This document shows positions 34,378-46,090 of a stretch of 64,000 bases of DNA, piece by piece. The stretch is from Patellaria atrata CBS 101060 (Eukaryota > Ascomycota > Dothideomycetes > Patellariales > Patellariaceae), in contig MU006106.1 of assembly GCA_010093705.1 (NCBI GenBank), forward strand, positions 552,900-616,899, in the 5' to 3' direction. The notes under the pieces are model-generated. The model saw only the letters and a list, made by a program, of their open reading frames with translations, did not search any database and had not been told where the DNA came from. Each line of letters opens with the position of its first letter. The stretch's first letter is position 1. The position numbers and the translations under genes were made by a program.

Positions 34378-37300
34378 ATGGCCGCCAACGGGCACCCGCG
34401 AGACGAATCTCCTCCGTCAACTCCCCGGTTGCAAAAGGGTAAGATGCCTAAGTCCTTAATCACTCAGGATTACGGCCAGCAGACATTTTTCGAAGATGTG
34501 ACTCCTGTGGACTATCGCAGCTCTCGGGATTCGCATGATTTGTCCTTGGGTGCCGGCACACGCGACTCTGTTGTGGACAATATGTTGCTTTCTCTAGACC
34601 AGATATTGCCCGGCGGAGGTATGTTTGGTGGTGCTCAAGAAGTCCTTTACTCGGCGTATGATCACGAGGACGTCTTCACAGCAAACGGTCACCAAGGCAA
34701 CCAAGCTACCTCGCATCCGAGCCGACACCGCGGTCACACGTACACATCCAGTTTTTCTTCTGATTACGATCCACATTACGAAGACAGATTCTCGCGAAAT
34801 CAATCGAGAGAAAGACGCAGCAACAGCAGCTCGAACATTCCGACCAATATAAGGAAGACGGAATTGACGCGAGGTGCAAGTTTGGGCTCGGTGCGGGTGA
34901 GCAACGACACAATCAGAAAAGGCTACGACAACAAAGGCACAACACATTCTCGAGGTGGCACGAAGAAGGGTAGTAAGAGCAGCGGATCCTCGAGCGTGGA
35001 TTACGGCCATAGTGTAGCAGCGCGCACGAGTCGACTTGGAAATCGCTCACAGAGCTTTGATCACACTTTCGAACATAGGATGATCAGCAGCTCGCCGGTG
35101 AAATTGACGCAGTCGTCAATCCTGGACAGAGGGCGCCCATCACCGCTCACATACAATAGCTACGACGCAGCGCCGACTCCGACTGTCCCTGCAGGCCCCC
35201 GTAGATACCAGGAATCTCCAGCATCTTCCCCAATGTATCCCCCACAACCGTCATATCCGCCTCCTAAAGCACCAGGTTCGTCGCGTCGAGATAGCATCAA
35301 ATCTCCAACAAACAAAGGACCATGGAAAAGCAAATCTGACACGGTAGACCAATCAATGAGAAGCCAGGCAAACGACTTCTTTAATGCAGCTAACTTTAGA
35401 GACTTACCTCCGCTGCCCGGATTTATCGACCCACCAGCTCCTAGCCCAACAGTAGCTACCAGAAAACCGTCCATGGTGGCCCCATCTCCCGCAAATCCGC
35501 CTAAAGATCGGCACGGCTTTTTCAGGCGACTTTTTGGTTCATCTCGCCATGATGGTCCATTTCACACTACAGCCCCAACGTATAGTGATATGCCCGTTCC
35601 GCCACAAATTCTCCCTCAAACGTCACATTCGTATGCAGGCAGTCGTCCTAAAACTCAAACTGGTCAGAATCATATCGCTGCTCAGATGAAGTCCTCGCCA
35701 GGGGGACCTTTCCAACAATCTGGCTCAGACCAAAAGGAGAAACAACGACCCGCTACCACTCCTACACTACACAAGAAACAGTCTTTCTTTCGACGACGCA
35801 AGAAATCCTTCGTGGAAGAGAGCTCACCGCCCCCTGTACCTGACCTCCCCCCACCACTACGAATTAGTGATGTTTTGCCACAACAGAGTGCATCCACCAG
35901 TAGCTTACGAAAGGTGATGGATCCTTTCTTTGCTGATCACGGAAGTCCAACAGATGTAACACCGAGAGAAGCATATTTCGACAGCCGTGAGCATCAGCTC
36001 ACCATGGAGGAGGCTATAAAGGAAGGCCATTCGTGGGATCCCCTTCAAGGGTTCTCCCCGGGCTATATTCCTCATCACGATGCTAAAGTGCGTACTGTTC
36101 GTCCAGTATCACGAGAGATGCAAAAAAGTGGTCCTACTTCCAACGTCGAACCAGTTATGATATCGCATGCCGGTACGACAGATAGTCCAAAGTTCAAACT
36201 GAAAGTCAAACGGGGTCGTGTCAATCCTGTAATGCACGATGATACCTTCCTGGCAGATAGCAGTGGCAATGAGGACAAGAGTGGAGGACCTTCACCTGCA
36301 GCAAGAAGCCCAACGCTACCAAAACCTGCGCAGGAGAGACGTCCAAGTACCAGTCCAACATCTCCCCCTTACACTATGCACAATGCGGAAAATACCCCCC
36401 TACCACGGAAAGCTAACATCGGTGAAAAGAGGTCGGAGCTTTTGAGCCCTACGACACGCGAAGTTCCGAAGACATCCTCGTCAACAGATTTTGAGGATGA
36501 CGGCTGGGTTATCACCACACCCTCAAAGAATGTATCCTCAGAGAGAGGTGCTGCGGGAAAGCAGCACCGCGTATGGCTAGAGGCTACATCATCTGAAGAG
36601 AATTTGGCAAAGCCCGATTTACTTGCTTTACCCTTAGAAGGTGCTCGAACTTCGGACAAAGCTGTCGTAGCTGGAGACGAACCGTCTCCAACCAGTGCCA
36701 GTGATGTATTTCAGTCAGCTACTAGTCTTCCAGTAGTGCAGGTTGAAGGGGATGAAGTTTCAGAGACTGCAGATGGCACAGCTGAGGATGAAAATGAGCC
36801 CACTCCTGAGGACCGCGAGAGAGCTCAGAAAATCTATGATGGTGATGAGGAGTTCATCACGAAGGACCGAGTAACAGCTTGGCTTGGTGAGACAACAGTC
36901 ACAAGCTCCAGGACTCGTAAAGCTTACCTTGAGTTGTACGACTTTAATGGTCTCAATATTCTCTCTTCTTTGAGGGAACTATGCAGTAAACTTGTTTTAA
37001 AGGCGGAGACGCAGCAGCTGGATCGCGTGGTAACAGACTTCTCCCGCCGATGGTGCGCTTGCAACCCTAACCACGGCTTCAAGGATGAAGACGTTGTACA
37101 CACAATCTGCTTTTCTCTTCTACTTCTCAACACCGACCTACACGTCGCATCTCAAGATACAAAGATGACGCGGCAAACCTATGTCAAAAATACGACTCCC
37201 ACCCTCGTTTCAACTGTGCGCACAGCTATGCGCTTCGCAGCTCTTGAATCAGCCCATGAAACGGCCCGAGACATTGGCAATCAGGGAAGGAGCTCGATTG

Positions 37301-39161
37301 CCCGGACCGGTCCATCATCATCGGGTCCCAGCTCTCCGACGTTGCCGCAGAACGTTGATGAAGGGAAACCATCTCTAGAGAAAAAGCGGTCTCGAAATCG
37401 GCTTTCGATTCGGCCACTAACTCATCGTAACGATTCGGATGGAGCAAACCCAGACTCTGCCGCTTTAGATGGTTGTAACATTCTCGTCAACGCTCCACAT
37501 GAGGGATCGCTGCGAAGCTGGGAATTCCAAATCGAGATTGTGTTGAAAGAGCACTATAACTCAATCAAAAACCAGCCTCTCCCGTTACATGGTGTGACGG
37601 AAAAGCGCTTGCTCGAACAACGGTCGAACAACAACCTCTCGGTCATGACGGGCACCTTCCTAAGGCGGAGTCCCAGTGTCCTCAGCAAAGCTCCTTCCGA
37701 TAGCATCAGCTTCCAGGGCCGGTCATCCGAATTGCGCAGCGCCTCTAGTCGATGGCAGAAGAATCGTTCTCGCCCAAGATTTTATCCATCCTCGACGATG
37801 GGTTCCAGTCGCACCAGCCTCGACGAAGCTTCGGTTTGGAGTCCAACCGGTTCAAGCTCTTGGAGCAAATATTCTTTCGGCAAGACGCAACCTTCTTCCA
37901 TGTCTGTCGATTCCTTCGGCTCACAGTTCACCACCGGCGATTACCAGCAGTCAATCGGATTTGCTAACGCCCTTAGCCACGCCATCACCCGCGATGAGGC
38001 AAATGCTGCAGCACCGAAAGACGAAGATTTCATGCGTGTCGCACCTCTTCTCGATGATGAGAGCTTGGAGTTGGCAGGTGCTCCTTGGGCTAAGGAAGGC
38101 ATCCTCAAGCACAAACATCACATAGCAGCTGGAAATAGGAAAGCCAAAGACCGTAATTGGAATGAGCGTTTTGCGGTGATCGAAAAAGGATGGATGCGTC
38201 TGTTTTCCTTCAATGCCAACTCAAAATCTTTGCGACTCAAATCAAAATTGAGACCAGCTGGAGGTGTCGTGGGAGGCGGTAATTGGACCGAAAATGCCGA
38301 GTCCTTGAATCAATTCTTGCTGAGGCATGCTCACGCCAGCGCCCTCCCACCTCCTGGTTGTTCCAAATCCCGCCCTCATGTATTTGCATTAACTTTCCCA
38401 GATGGAGCCATCCATCTTTTTCAGGTCGGCACCCCAGAGATCGTCAAAGAGTTCGTCTCAACGGCGAATTACTGGGCCGCACGCCTGTCCAAAGAACCGT
38501 TAGTTGGAGGCGTCAGCAATATCGAATATGGTTGGAGCGAGAATGTCATCAACATGGCATTGATCCGTCCAGAAAGCGAAACACGCTCTGGCAGAGCTCA
38601 TTCTAATAGTCTTATCCTCCAAGGACGTCCGAGCTTGCAAAACTCCATCCGTAACTCTGTGGATCAGGCTACTGGTGGATCTACTGTACGTGCAAGACTC
38701 CCGGGTGACAAGGTCAATATTACTCGGTGGGATCCACCGCAGCCGAGCGTAATGGCTAGCACTTTAATGGAAGTCGATCAGCTGAAGACGTTGACCGATC
38801 ATGTAGTTAATCTTAAAGATGAACTCACGAAGCACAACGAGCTTCTAGCGCCTATGCAGATTGCTGTATGTATAATACTTGTATCCCAAGCTTACCTTAC
38901 CACGAAACTAACTCCTCATAGTTCTCACCTCGACACCCCAATTCCACGAAAGCAATGACCAACTGGCAGAAGAAGTCTCATCACCTGCTCAGGGAGATCG
39001 TTAGGTTCAGCACTTACGTCGATGCATTAAATCTTGCTCAGACCACCAAGGAGAAGATCTACGCGACTCGGCCTACGACCGCGGATGGCAATACTGATGC
39101 TGACGCCAATGCAAGTAAGGAGGAGCATGATGATTTTGTGTCTGTTGGACCGGCGACGTAA
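34378..39161 (+). CDS. SEC7-PH domain Arf guanine-nucleotide exchange factor (SYT1-like)
   Basis: Exons 34378-38865 and 38922-39161 (56-bp intron) give 1575 aa. The first 800 residues are Ser/Pro-rich and probably disordered, with proline clusters such as PPPVPDLPPPLR near residue 485. The SEC7 domain covers about 810-960 and begins EDRERAQKIYDGDEEFITKD. The catalytic glutamate finger is Glu877 in LVLKAETQQLDR, and the typical LLLLNTDLH block follows. A PH domain runs from about 1240 to 1395 (EGILKHKHH to YWAARL). A coiled region follows, DQLKTLTDHVVNLKDELTKH. The protein should load GTP on Arf or Arl GTPases at Golgi or plasma membrane. Yeast SYT1 has the same SEC7 then PH order. A large single exon with strong codon usage makes the start at the first in-frame ATG likely. 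Confidence 0.93.
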
Positions 39162-40159
39162 CCAGTCCATCCTTGACAACGTTGATTTTCCTTTGTTATA
39201 TCCTGGGTTGTATGGCTGGGATTCCCCCTTTCTTGAGAGGCTTTGGTTCCCGTTTTCACTTCCCTTCTTTTCTCTCCAAAATGGCGTATTGGCGTATCCG
39301 AAGGAGTCGGTGGTGATTTATTACCCCCATCTTGGAGCCAACTATCGACTGCTCCCTTCAGTTCTGGACTCTTCCCCGGATTTCTCTTTTAGGACTCATA
39401 ATAGGCGTGCGGATGCGCGCTGGCGATTTTCTTACCCCCCTCGGCTTCTCACTTCTCTTTCTCAACATCCCGTGGACCTCTTTTTCTCTTGTCATTGGAG
39501 GAGTTAACCGTGCATGGAAAACGATCGAATGGCTTGTACGTAAATACACTTTACACGATCACCTCCCTCATTTTCTCTTTCTCTCTACTGCTTTACATAG
39601 GGCGGTGCAAGCGCTGTAGGATAGGATAGGATTGCTTGCTTTGAATTGGGTGGGTGTTCGTGCGGTTTATTCAATACCCTATGGGTGATCTTGACGGAAT
39701 GATTCAAAATGGAGAGCTGGTCTAATATGGATCTGAATTGAACTGAATTGAACTTGCTATGTTCTGAAGCGTGTCTTGAATTGTGACGTGCTACTACCTG
39801 TACGGCATATATTCTACATCCTCGACCGTGAGATACATCCATGATCGACTGTCGATCCTTCAATCTCGACTTCAATGGTCCGTTGTTTGATGTTCCTATA
39901 TTAGGTTCCTGCCCATATCGTGTAGGATGCTCAAGCGAATGAGCACAGAAAGAGGGTTAGTATCAAACACATGTAGTTTGGGTGACCAGAGTATTAGGTG
40001 GCATTGAGTTCGCGTAGGAGAAAGAAATCCATTTCATAGAATTTATAGGTTAACAGCTATATATTTTCCTTAATCATCTCTCATAAGCAAGTCCCAAGAG
40101 ACCTACTGGGGGAAAGTTCCAGGTAGGCAGGGAAAGAAGACCGTGTTGGCGGTAAAACT
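39162..40159. other. Convergent 3' spacer, 1 kb
   Basis: Holds the 3' ends of the SEC7-PH gene and the PDAP1-like gene. The part near 39180-39480 is CT-rich and gives several open frames of 95-157 codons without similarity. No gene is supported. Confidence 0.45.
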
Positions 40160-40940
40160 CTACGCTTTCTTCTTTCCCCTCGTCTTCTTAGGGCCACCTG
40201 CGGCTGCCTCTCTCATCCTCTGCTCCCTAGCCATCTGCTCAGCCTTGCTCTTTTCCTGTTCGGCCCTCTCCTCAGCTTCAGCCTTCTTCCTCGCCGCTTC
40301 GGCTTCCCGCCTCTCCCTAACCAACCTCAGTCTCTCCAGATCGGCTCGGGCTTCCTCCGTTTTGCCCTCAGCATGCAACTTCTGATAGCGCTCCTTCGCC
40401 TGCTGCGCCTGCAGAGCTTCCCTCTCCCTCCTCGAAAGCTGACTAACATCCTTCTTCTTATCGCCGCTCGCCTCCGCTACAACCGGCGCCTTCGAAGCCT
40501 GATTCCGCGCCGCAGCGGTATGGTTGGGGTTCGCGGGCGCATCATTCTCGTCTTCGTCTTCCTCCTCCGACGATGTAGGCAGATCGCCCGGCGCAGCGAC
40601 CTTCTGCTTCTGCTTCGCGATGGCGGCTTCTTTGCGGGCTTTAGCCAGTTTCTTCCGCTCCTCGCGGGTCATTTCGGGTTTCTCTCCGTCGTCTGAGGAT
40701 TCGTCTTCGTCGTCTTCTTCCTCCTCCTCTGAGGATTCTTCGGCTACTTTATCGGCTGGGTCCGCCCACATCCCTAGGACTTCGCCGTCGGCGTTGAGGG
40801 GTTGCAGGTCTCTGCTGAAGTGCTTGCCGCCTGGTGTCGAGTTAGAAGGTGGATTGTGAGGGTGTGGAATGGGACTAACCTCCGCGTTTTGGTTTGCTGA
40901 ATTTGCCCCCGCGGCCGCGAGCGGATGAGGAGGAAGTCAT
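40160..40940 (-). CDS. PDAP1/PP28-like casein-kinase-substrate phosphoprotein
   Basis: Exons 40940-40880 and 40830-40160 (49-bp intron) give 243 aa. The N-terminus is basic and Gly-rich ([20 protein letters not shown]). A serine-acid run at about 50-70 ([16 protein letters not shown]) is a strong CK2 substrate. A second SSEEEDEDE follows. The C-half is a charged helix, [19 protein letters not shown], then repeated Glu/Arg/Ala to a Lys-rich end (KKTRGKKK). The order matches the 28-kDa heat- and acid-stable phosphoprotein family (animal PDAP1), which binds RNA and translation factors; its exact role in fungi is unsettled. Low-complexity composition makes similarity easy to overstate, but the [11 protein letters not shown] block is family-specific. 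Confidence 0.88.
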
Positions 40941-41590
40941 GATTTCAGTATCGGGTGATATTCTTTGTCGTACGGTATAGGTACCACTAAGGGGTTGTGG
41001 GTCGATGCGGGGTGCAGTCGATGGTAAAAGACGGACGTAAGGAGTGGGAACGGTGAGCAACTCGAAGGTCTTATAAGGAATTTGTATTCTGGTGAACCTA
41101 TAAGTCAAAAACTAGGTATCCAAGTTAAGTGTATAAGGTCAAATAGGTAGTCTGTCAAGGTGGAGCATGTAGAAGTCTTTGTGTTCGTTAGGCGCTGTGC
41201 CCCGCCATGAATGGGCGTTCAGAACGGATCTGATAATTGCCCGCACAATGACTGGTTAAGCAAGATGAGCAGGGCCCCCTGGATACCGAAGTTATCCCGG
41301 TTCATATATTTTCTCTGCAGGCTCGGTGCAAAGCTCCTTTGACCTCCATACATAAAACTTACAACCCTTCATATTCACTCCGGAATCTTCGTCTATAGAT
41401 TACTGGAGGGGAAAGTGGAGGGGAGAGCGAAATCCGTCAGCTTACCCCTCGATCTTTAGATGTAGTGGAGTTTGAGGAAATTTTTCTTGACGGGATATAC
41501 TGTTTCTTTCTGTTTGAATACATCCTAAAGGCAACTGAGATGATGAATCTTATTAGCCTACTACTATGGGAAGCTTTGCTGGGACCTCTT
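40941..41590. other. Intergenic, PDAP1-like promoter and HAD gene 3' end
   Basis: Two minus-strand genes face the same way, so the left part is the promoter of the PDAP1-like gene and the right part the 3' end of the HAD gene. No coding frame with similarity was found. Confidence 0.4.
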
Positions 41591-42377
41591 CTATTTTTTT
41601 ACATACTCCTGCACCGCTGCAACAACCTCATTCAAACCCCGTACAGTGACCGTCGGTTTTCCAGCCTCTCCTTCTATCAACTGATCCTGCCATCCGAGCC
41701 CAGCTCGATCTACCCATGCAGCATTCATACCGACCGACCTCGCTCCAGTAATATCGAATGGGTTCCCACTCACCAACCACACGTCTCTTACACTCTCTTG
41801 ACTCTTCCCTACCTTCTTAATCAGGGCGTGGTATACCGAGGGATCAGGCTTGAAACGCTTCTGGTCCTCGACCACCACAATACCTTTGAATACTCCAGCG
41901 TAGGGGGATAAGTCTTGGGACTTATATACCGAGTTGGAGACCATAGAATGAGTTCCATTAGAAAAGACAACTGCAGTGATACCGGGAGCGTTGGAAAGCG
42001 CCTCCAATCCAGGCCCTACATCAGGGAACGTAGATAGAGAGTCATAAGCTTGCATCACTTCATCGAGTCTGCCCTGGTCAAGCTCGGCACCAGACTCCTT
42101 CAACGCATGCTTCAGCGAGCGGAGTGTGACCGCAGAGAAGGGCTCATATAGGTCTGTTCGGACGTAAATAGAGAACCCATCTGTCTAGATAGCGGGAAGA
42201 GGTACTCATGCTGTTCAACCGCCATGTGTACTCCAATTGATACTTCCTCCATGTCGTCGCGATCGTTTTTGCCTTCTCTTCTCCCAAATGGTTTGCTAGT
42301 TTCTTTGCGATGGACTCGGTGGACAGAAGGGTCCCGTAAGCATCGAATGCTAAGACGATGCCACTTTGCGAAGCCAT
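41591..42377 (-). CDS. HAD-superfamily hydrolase, 2-haloacid dehalogenase type II-like
   Basis: Exons 42377-42206 and 42153-41591 (52-bp intron) give 244 aa, the usual length for the family. Asp12 in AFDAYGTLLS is the nucleophile of HAD motif I. Motif II is the serine in VVFSNGTHSM. The motif III lysine lies in RFKPDPSVYH, and the last acidic motif is near WLVSGNPFDITGARSVGM. The join reads RLNSM/N/LYEPFSAVT, as in relatives. Bacterial members remove halogen from 2-haloacids. In fungi the natural substrate is usually unknown and many act on other small acids or phosphates, so the dehalogenase name is by similarity only. The protein should be cytosolic; no signal peptide is seen. It shares a 383-bp divergent promoter with the HNH gene. 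Confidence 0.9.
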
Positions 42378-42760
42378 GATATCAACACGAAATTAAGATT
42401 CTAGTGTAAGTAGGAGGTGAACTTGTCCATTCCCCCACAACTGAACGGACCAAGTGGTGGTCCATATGTGAACCGAAAGAAGCCGTATGCGCCATTGGCC
42501 CTGCGGTCATGACGTTCAGGCCGGCGGGGAGCTCCTCAACTCAACCCCTGCAGCTGAGCATCCGTATATGTATCACCGCTCCCATCCTACAAATACGCCT
42601 CCTCACCTTCAAAGTTCACTCAGAGCTATGGAAGTTTCTAGCCATGTAAACTGTAGAGAAACTGGCGTATTCTAGGTAGCAGCATAAACATCCATTGGCT
42701 ATATATATCTCGCTTTTGCGCCCTTAATTGTGCGTTACCGACATCAGTTACACATTCACT
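42378..42760. promoter_or_regulatory. Divergent promoter, HAD / HNH genes
   Basis: The 383 bp between two start codons includes the TATA run at 42700 on the HNH side. GC-rich words (GGCCCTGCGG, GCCGGCGGGG) occur in the middle. No known operator was recognised. Confidence 0.45.
42700..42708 (+). promoter_or_regulatory. TATA-like run (TATATATAT) of the HNH gene
   Basis: It stands 53 bp before the HNH start codon, in TTGGCTATATATATCTCGC. The spacing suits a TATA box with a short leader. Confidence 0.35.
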
Positions 42761-43617
42761 ATGATCTCGCCAGAAGAAGAAGCGAATTATGATATATTCC
42801 GTGACTGCCTCTCTAACCTCGTGATGCGGAAACTGGCTGTGCCGGAACGGTCACCCCGTAAGAAACGAGGTCCGAAGGGGAGGAAAGCTCCCGATGCGCC
42901 TGTTGAGCACGTTCGGGAGACAAGGCAGGAGACGGAAATTGCAGATGACCTGGGGGATTTCATAGATGTAGGGACTACCCCCTAGTCACATACGAATACT
43001 CCCATCTCGTCATATCCCACATACCACATCCCATCCTAACACAGGTCCAGTACCTAGCATCCGAAATCTTCCCCTCCCTACCCCTCGATCTCCGCACCCT
43101 CTCCTATTCCTCCATAAAAGCCGATTCGGCCCTCTCAACCAAGTACTCTGATCCCTTCCCACAGTCCACAATCGACAGCATCCTGAACCCCCTTCCACCT
43201 TCCGTCACCGACTCCCTGATCTCCTACGGCTTCCTGGATGACCACCCTTCGTCGCTCTCCCAGCTCCTCGCGCCCATCTTCATCGCTTACATCGAAGCCA
43301 GCGCTGCCGCTCCGCCCGTCTGGTCCTCCACCCGCGCGTCTGCGTGCGAGATATGCGACCGCGACTGGATACCCCTGACGTACCACCACCTGATCCCGCG
43401 GAGCACGCACGAGAGGGTGATGAAGAGGGGCTGGCACAAGGAGTGGGAGTTGGAAAAGGTGGCGTGGCTCTGCAGGGCGTGCCACAGTTTCGTGCATCGC
43501 GCGGTTGGGAACGAGGAGTTGGCGAGGGAGTTTTATTCGGTGGAGAAGCTGTTGGGACGGGAGGATGTGAAAGGGTTTGCCGGGTGGGTTAGGAGGGTAA
43601 GGTGGAAGAGTAGGTGA
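42761..43617 (+). CDS. HNH-nuclease-fold protein with AT-hook-like N-terminus
   Basis: Exons 42761-42967 and 43045-43617 (77-bp intron) give 259 aa. A basic segment at 33-42 (RKKRGPKGRK) resembles an AT-hook. The C-terminal domain holds CEIC (170/173), the catalytic-type pair HHLIPRS (His183/His184), and a second knuckle CRAC plus His216 and His220 in RACHSFVHR. This is a zinc-bound HNH fold. Such genes are scattered through fungal genomes. I know no firm function for this subfamily; DNA cleavage, or only DNA/RNA binding, are both possible. The start is ATG 42761, downstream of the TATA run. Its stop lies only 57 bp from the SPT10 stop on the other strand. Confidence 0.87.
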
Positions 43618-43674
43618 ACGGGGTGGGGGTTGTAGAAAGATATGGTAGTGAATTTGATAAGGAGGTTGGGAACT

Positions 43675-45494
43675 TCAACCGACGTCTGTGAACTGGTTCG
43701 TGTTTGAGAAACTGTTACCATCTGGGTGGACAATGTAGCCAGAGTTCATTAGGTGTCGGGCGAACTCTACGTCCGCCTCTGTGCTCGTTGTCTGTGAGCT
43801 AGCCATTAAGCCTGGATCATGATTCATGGCAAGGGATGCGGATGCTGCGCTCTTAGATGGATCTGGATGCTGTAGCCTCCTTTGAAATGGTCGATCTCTT
43901 GATGCTGGTTGACTGAAGGATGGCCCTTGGCTCAAATTCAAGTTAACGCTATTTTGGTGACGTGATGGACCTCGATCCGTCAAGTTCTGAGTTAGCGACA
44001 TCAAAGAGTCGTGCGGAATCATGGAGTTATTTTGCACAGCTAAAGAGCCGTTGTTGAATGTTGGAAGAGGGTGCTGGGTAAGGGGATTTCTGTCTTGATA
44101 AGAATGCTGCATCCCGTCCATGATTCGAGGATCGACAGCTAGGGTGAACGATGAAAAGTCCTGTGAGTTGGCTAGAGTGTGTGAGTTTTGCTCCTGGGAA
44201 TTGAGGATAAGTTGTCCGTCGCCTTGTGATATGTGATCAACCGATCCGAGGTTTATAGGGGCTAAGTCCTGTTCAATAGTTGGGGTATCAGATGCAGAGG
44301 AGTTTTGTTTCATTAAGGTAGGGCTTCGACCATTCGTGTTGCCATTTGCTGCACTGCTCATGGTACCATTTGGTCGTACGTTTTGCGTTTTTGCTAGGTC
44401 TTTGCATTCTGGGCAGTTCCTGATCACTAAGCTGACAGTTTCTTTGATGCGAACCCAATGATATTTTTCAGCGATAGTAGCAGTAGTCTTGTTGATACCT
44501 CCATGGTTTTGAACATGTATGAAACGTGATATCTCATACTGCCGTTGTGGATCTGCGATGACCTCTTTCCCCTTCAGCATCAATTTTTCCTGACCATCTT
44601 CTTCAGCAGGAATCAACTTATAGTGAGTGGCTGCACTCCGGAGTCGGCTCTTTTCTGCCCGATCAGCGCCATTCGGGTATTTACCATGTTTTAAGTAGTA
44701 CCTGATTTTATCAAATCGCTCCTCAGATACGTAGTCCTCACCCTCAGGGCCAAGGTCACGCCCATATATAATAGCATCGACCAGTTGGTCAGGATAGGAC
44801 TTCAGATTGCCGCATCCCTTCACGCGACCAATTCGTTTAAACCCTAGGGCATCCCATATGCGGCATGATGCAACATTGGTCTCGTATACGAGATTGAAGA
44901 CAGAGTATGAATAGCCCTTATTCTCGGTCAGTTCACCTGTATTTACCAAATCATCTAGCTACTAACTAGTTTCGGGGCCCAGTTCAGATATTCTTCTCCC
45001 ATAAGCCTGCCGACACCACGGTTACGGGCTCCATCTGTGACTATGAATCCGCCATTACACACATGGCTAGACCTGCCAGGATAGTTAGGTTTAATGTAAA
45101 AGCTACCAAGACATTGTTTTTCCCAGTCGACACCATCTCTTCCCATTTGTCTCACTTGATCGGCGTTCTGTATATCTCCCAGAAGCATTACTGCCCCAAA
45201 GTTTGCAAACCAGTAAGGTCCAAACGCTTCCAATGGGATCGGAGCTATCATTGGATATGTATCACCCTTTTCAATCTCTTTATTTAACATATCGCAGAGA
45301 TACGATAATAAAGATAGTGGGACCTGATCGGGAGCGGAGAAAGGGACAAGAGTTGCTATCGTGATACGGTCCCGTAGCGTTACCTGACGTGGACCAATTT
45401 CAGGAGGGAGAGCCTGGAATGGCGCAGGATATGGTGGGTCTCCGGAAATTCTATATATCACCGGAGCAGTCGGGTCATCGAGCATGGCGGGCAT
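43675..45494 (-). CDS. SPT10: SPT10-like GNAT acetyltransferase with integrase-type HHCC zinc finger
   Basis: Exons 45494-44967 and 44916-43675 (50-bp intron) give 589 aa. The N-terminal half is a GNAT fold: the acetyl-CoA motif RNRGVGRLMGEEYLNW lies near 157-172 and the conserved YSYSVFNLVYETNVASCRIW near 178-197. Next comes a retroviral-integrase-like HHCC finger with His310, His314, Cys344 and Cys347 (RFIHVQNHGG to IRNCPEC). The rest, from about 350, is Ser/Asn/Gln-rich and probably disordered. Yeast SPT10 uses this finger to bind paired histone-gene promoter elements and needs the acetyltransferase part to activate histone genes. That role is inferred here. The intron join APKL/GYSYSVF is what the family shows; an alternative acceptor CAG inside would add GELTENK. 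Confidence 0.88.
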
Positions 45495-46090
45495 GATGGG
45501 CGTCGAGGGCCTGAATCCAAAGAGTAGTACTAAAAGTACTGAGAAAGAGAATCACGTATTAGCAGGCTCGCTCCTCAATCCACTATTATCAGACAAAGCA
45601 TTAAGACCAAATCGCGATAGGTAAGGAGGAGCAGAGCGCTCGAAAGGCAGAATTGAGACATGCGCAGCGAATCTGCACTCAATAGAGCGCAAAGCATGAA
45701 TGAGCAGCATTTTCTTTTTGACCCCTTCACAGGTGGGACTGTCTGGTCCAATTACTCTTGCGGTACGATATAAACAGTTGTAGGTGTAGGTAATAAGCAA
45801 GAGAGTGGAGGTAAGTAGATGCGTTGGAGTACTCACAATTCTTAGGATTTCGGTGGTCAGGATGAGAAATACGTACAGACGGTCCCTCGCCGAACCACAT
45901 TGGATGTCGTGGTTTCACGCCAAGAATGTCACGTGAATATCCCAATTCTCGAAAGGGGCTCAAGAGTCAGGGGTCCAAGACTTAATTCATCGATATTCAT
46001 AATACATTAAACATATAATCCCGTGGAATTACGAAGTATAGATATCGTGCCGTACCTAATAACAACGATGACAGCAACTCATGTCCTAAG
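45495..46090. promoter_or_regulatory. SPT10 promoter region and TSR3 3' end
   Basis: Both flanking genes are on the minus strand. Frames of up to about 95 codons have no similarity. No certain box was recognised. Confidence 0.35.

Noticed and set aside
38955-39161. Separate 68-codon gene after the SEC7-PH gene
   Set aside because: A 56-bp intron with GTATGT donor and CATAG acceptor joins it in frame as the last exon of the SEC7-PH gene.
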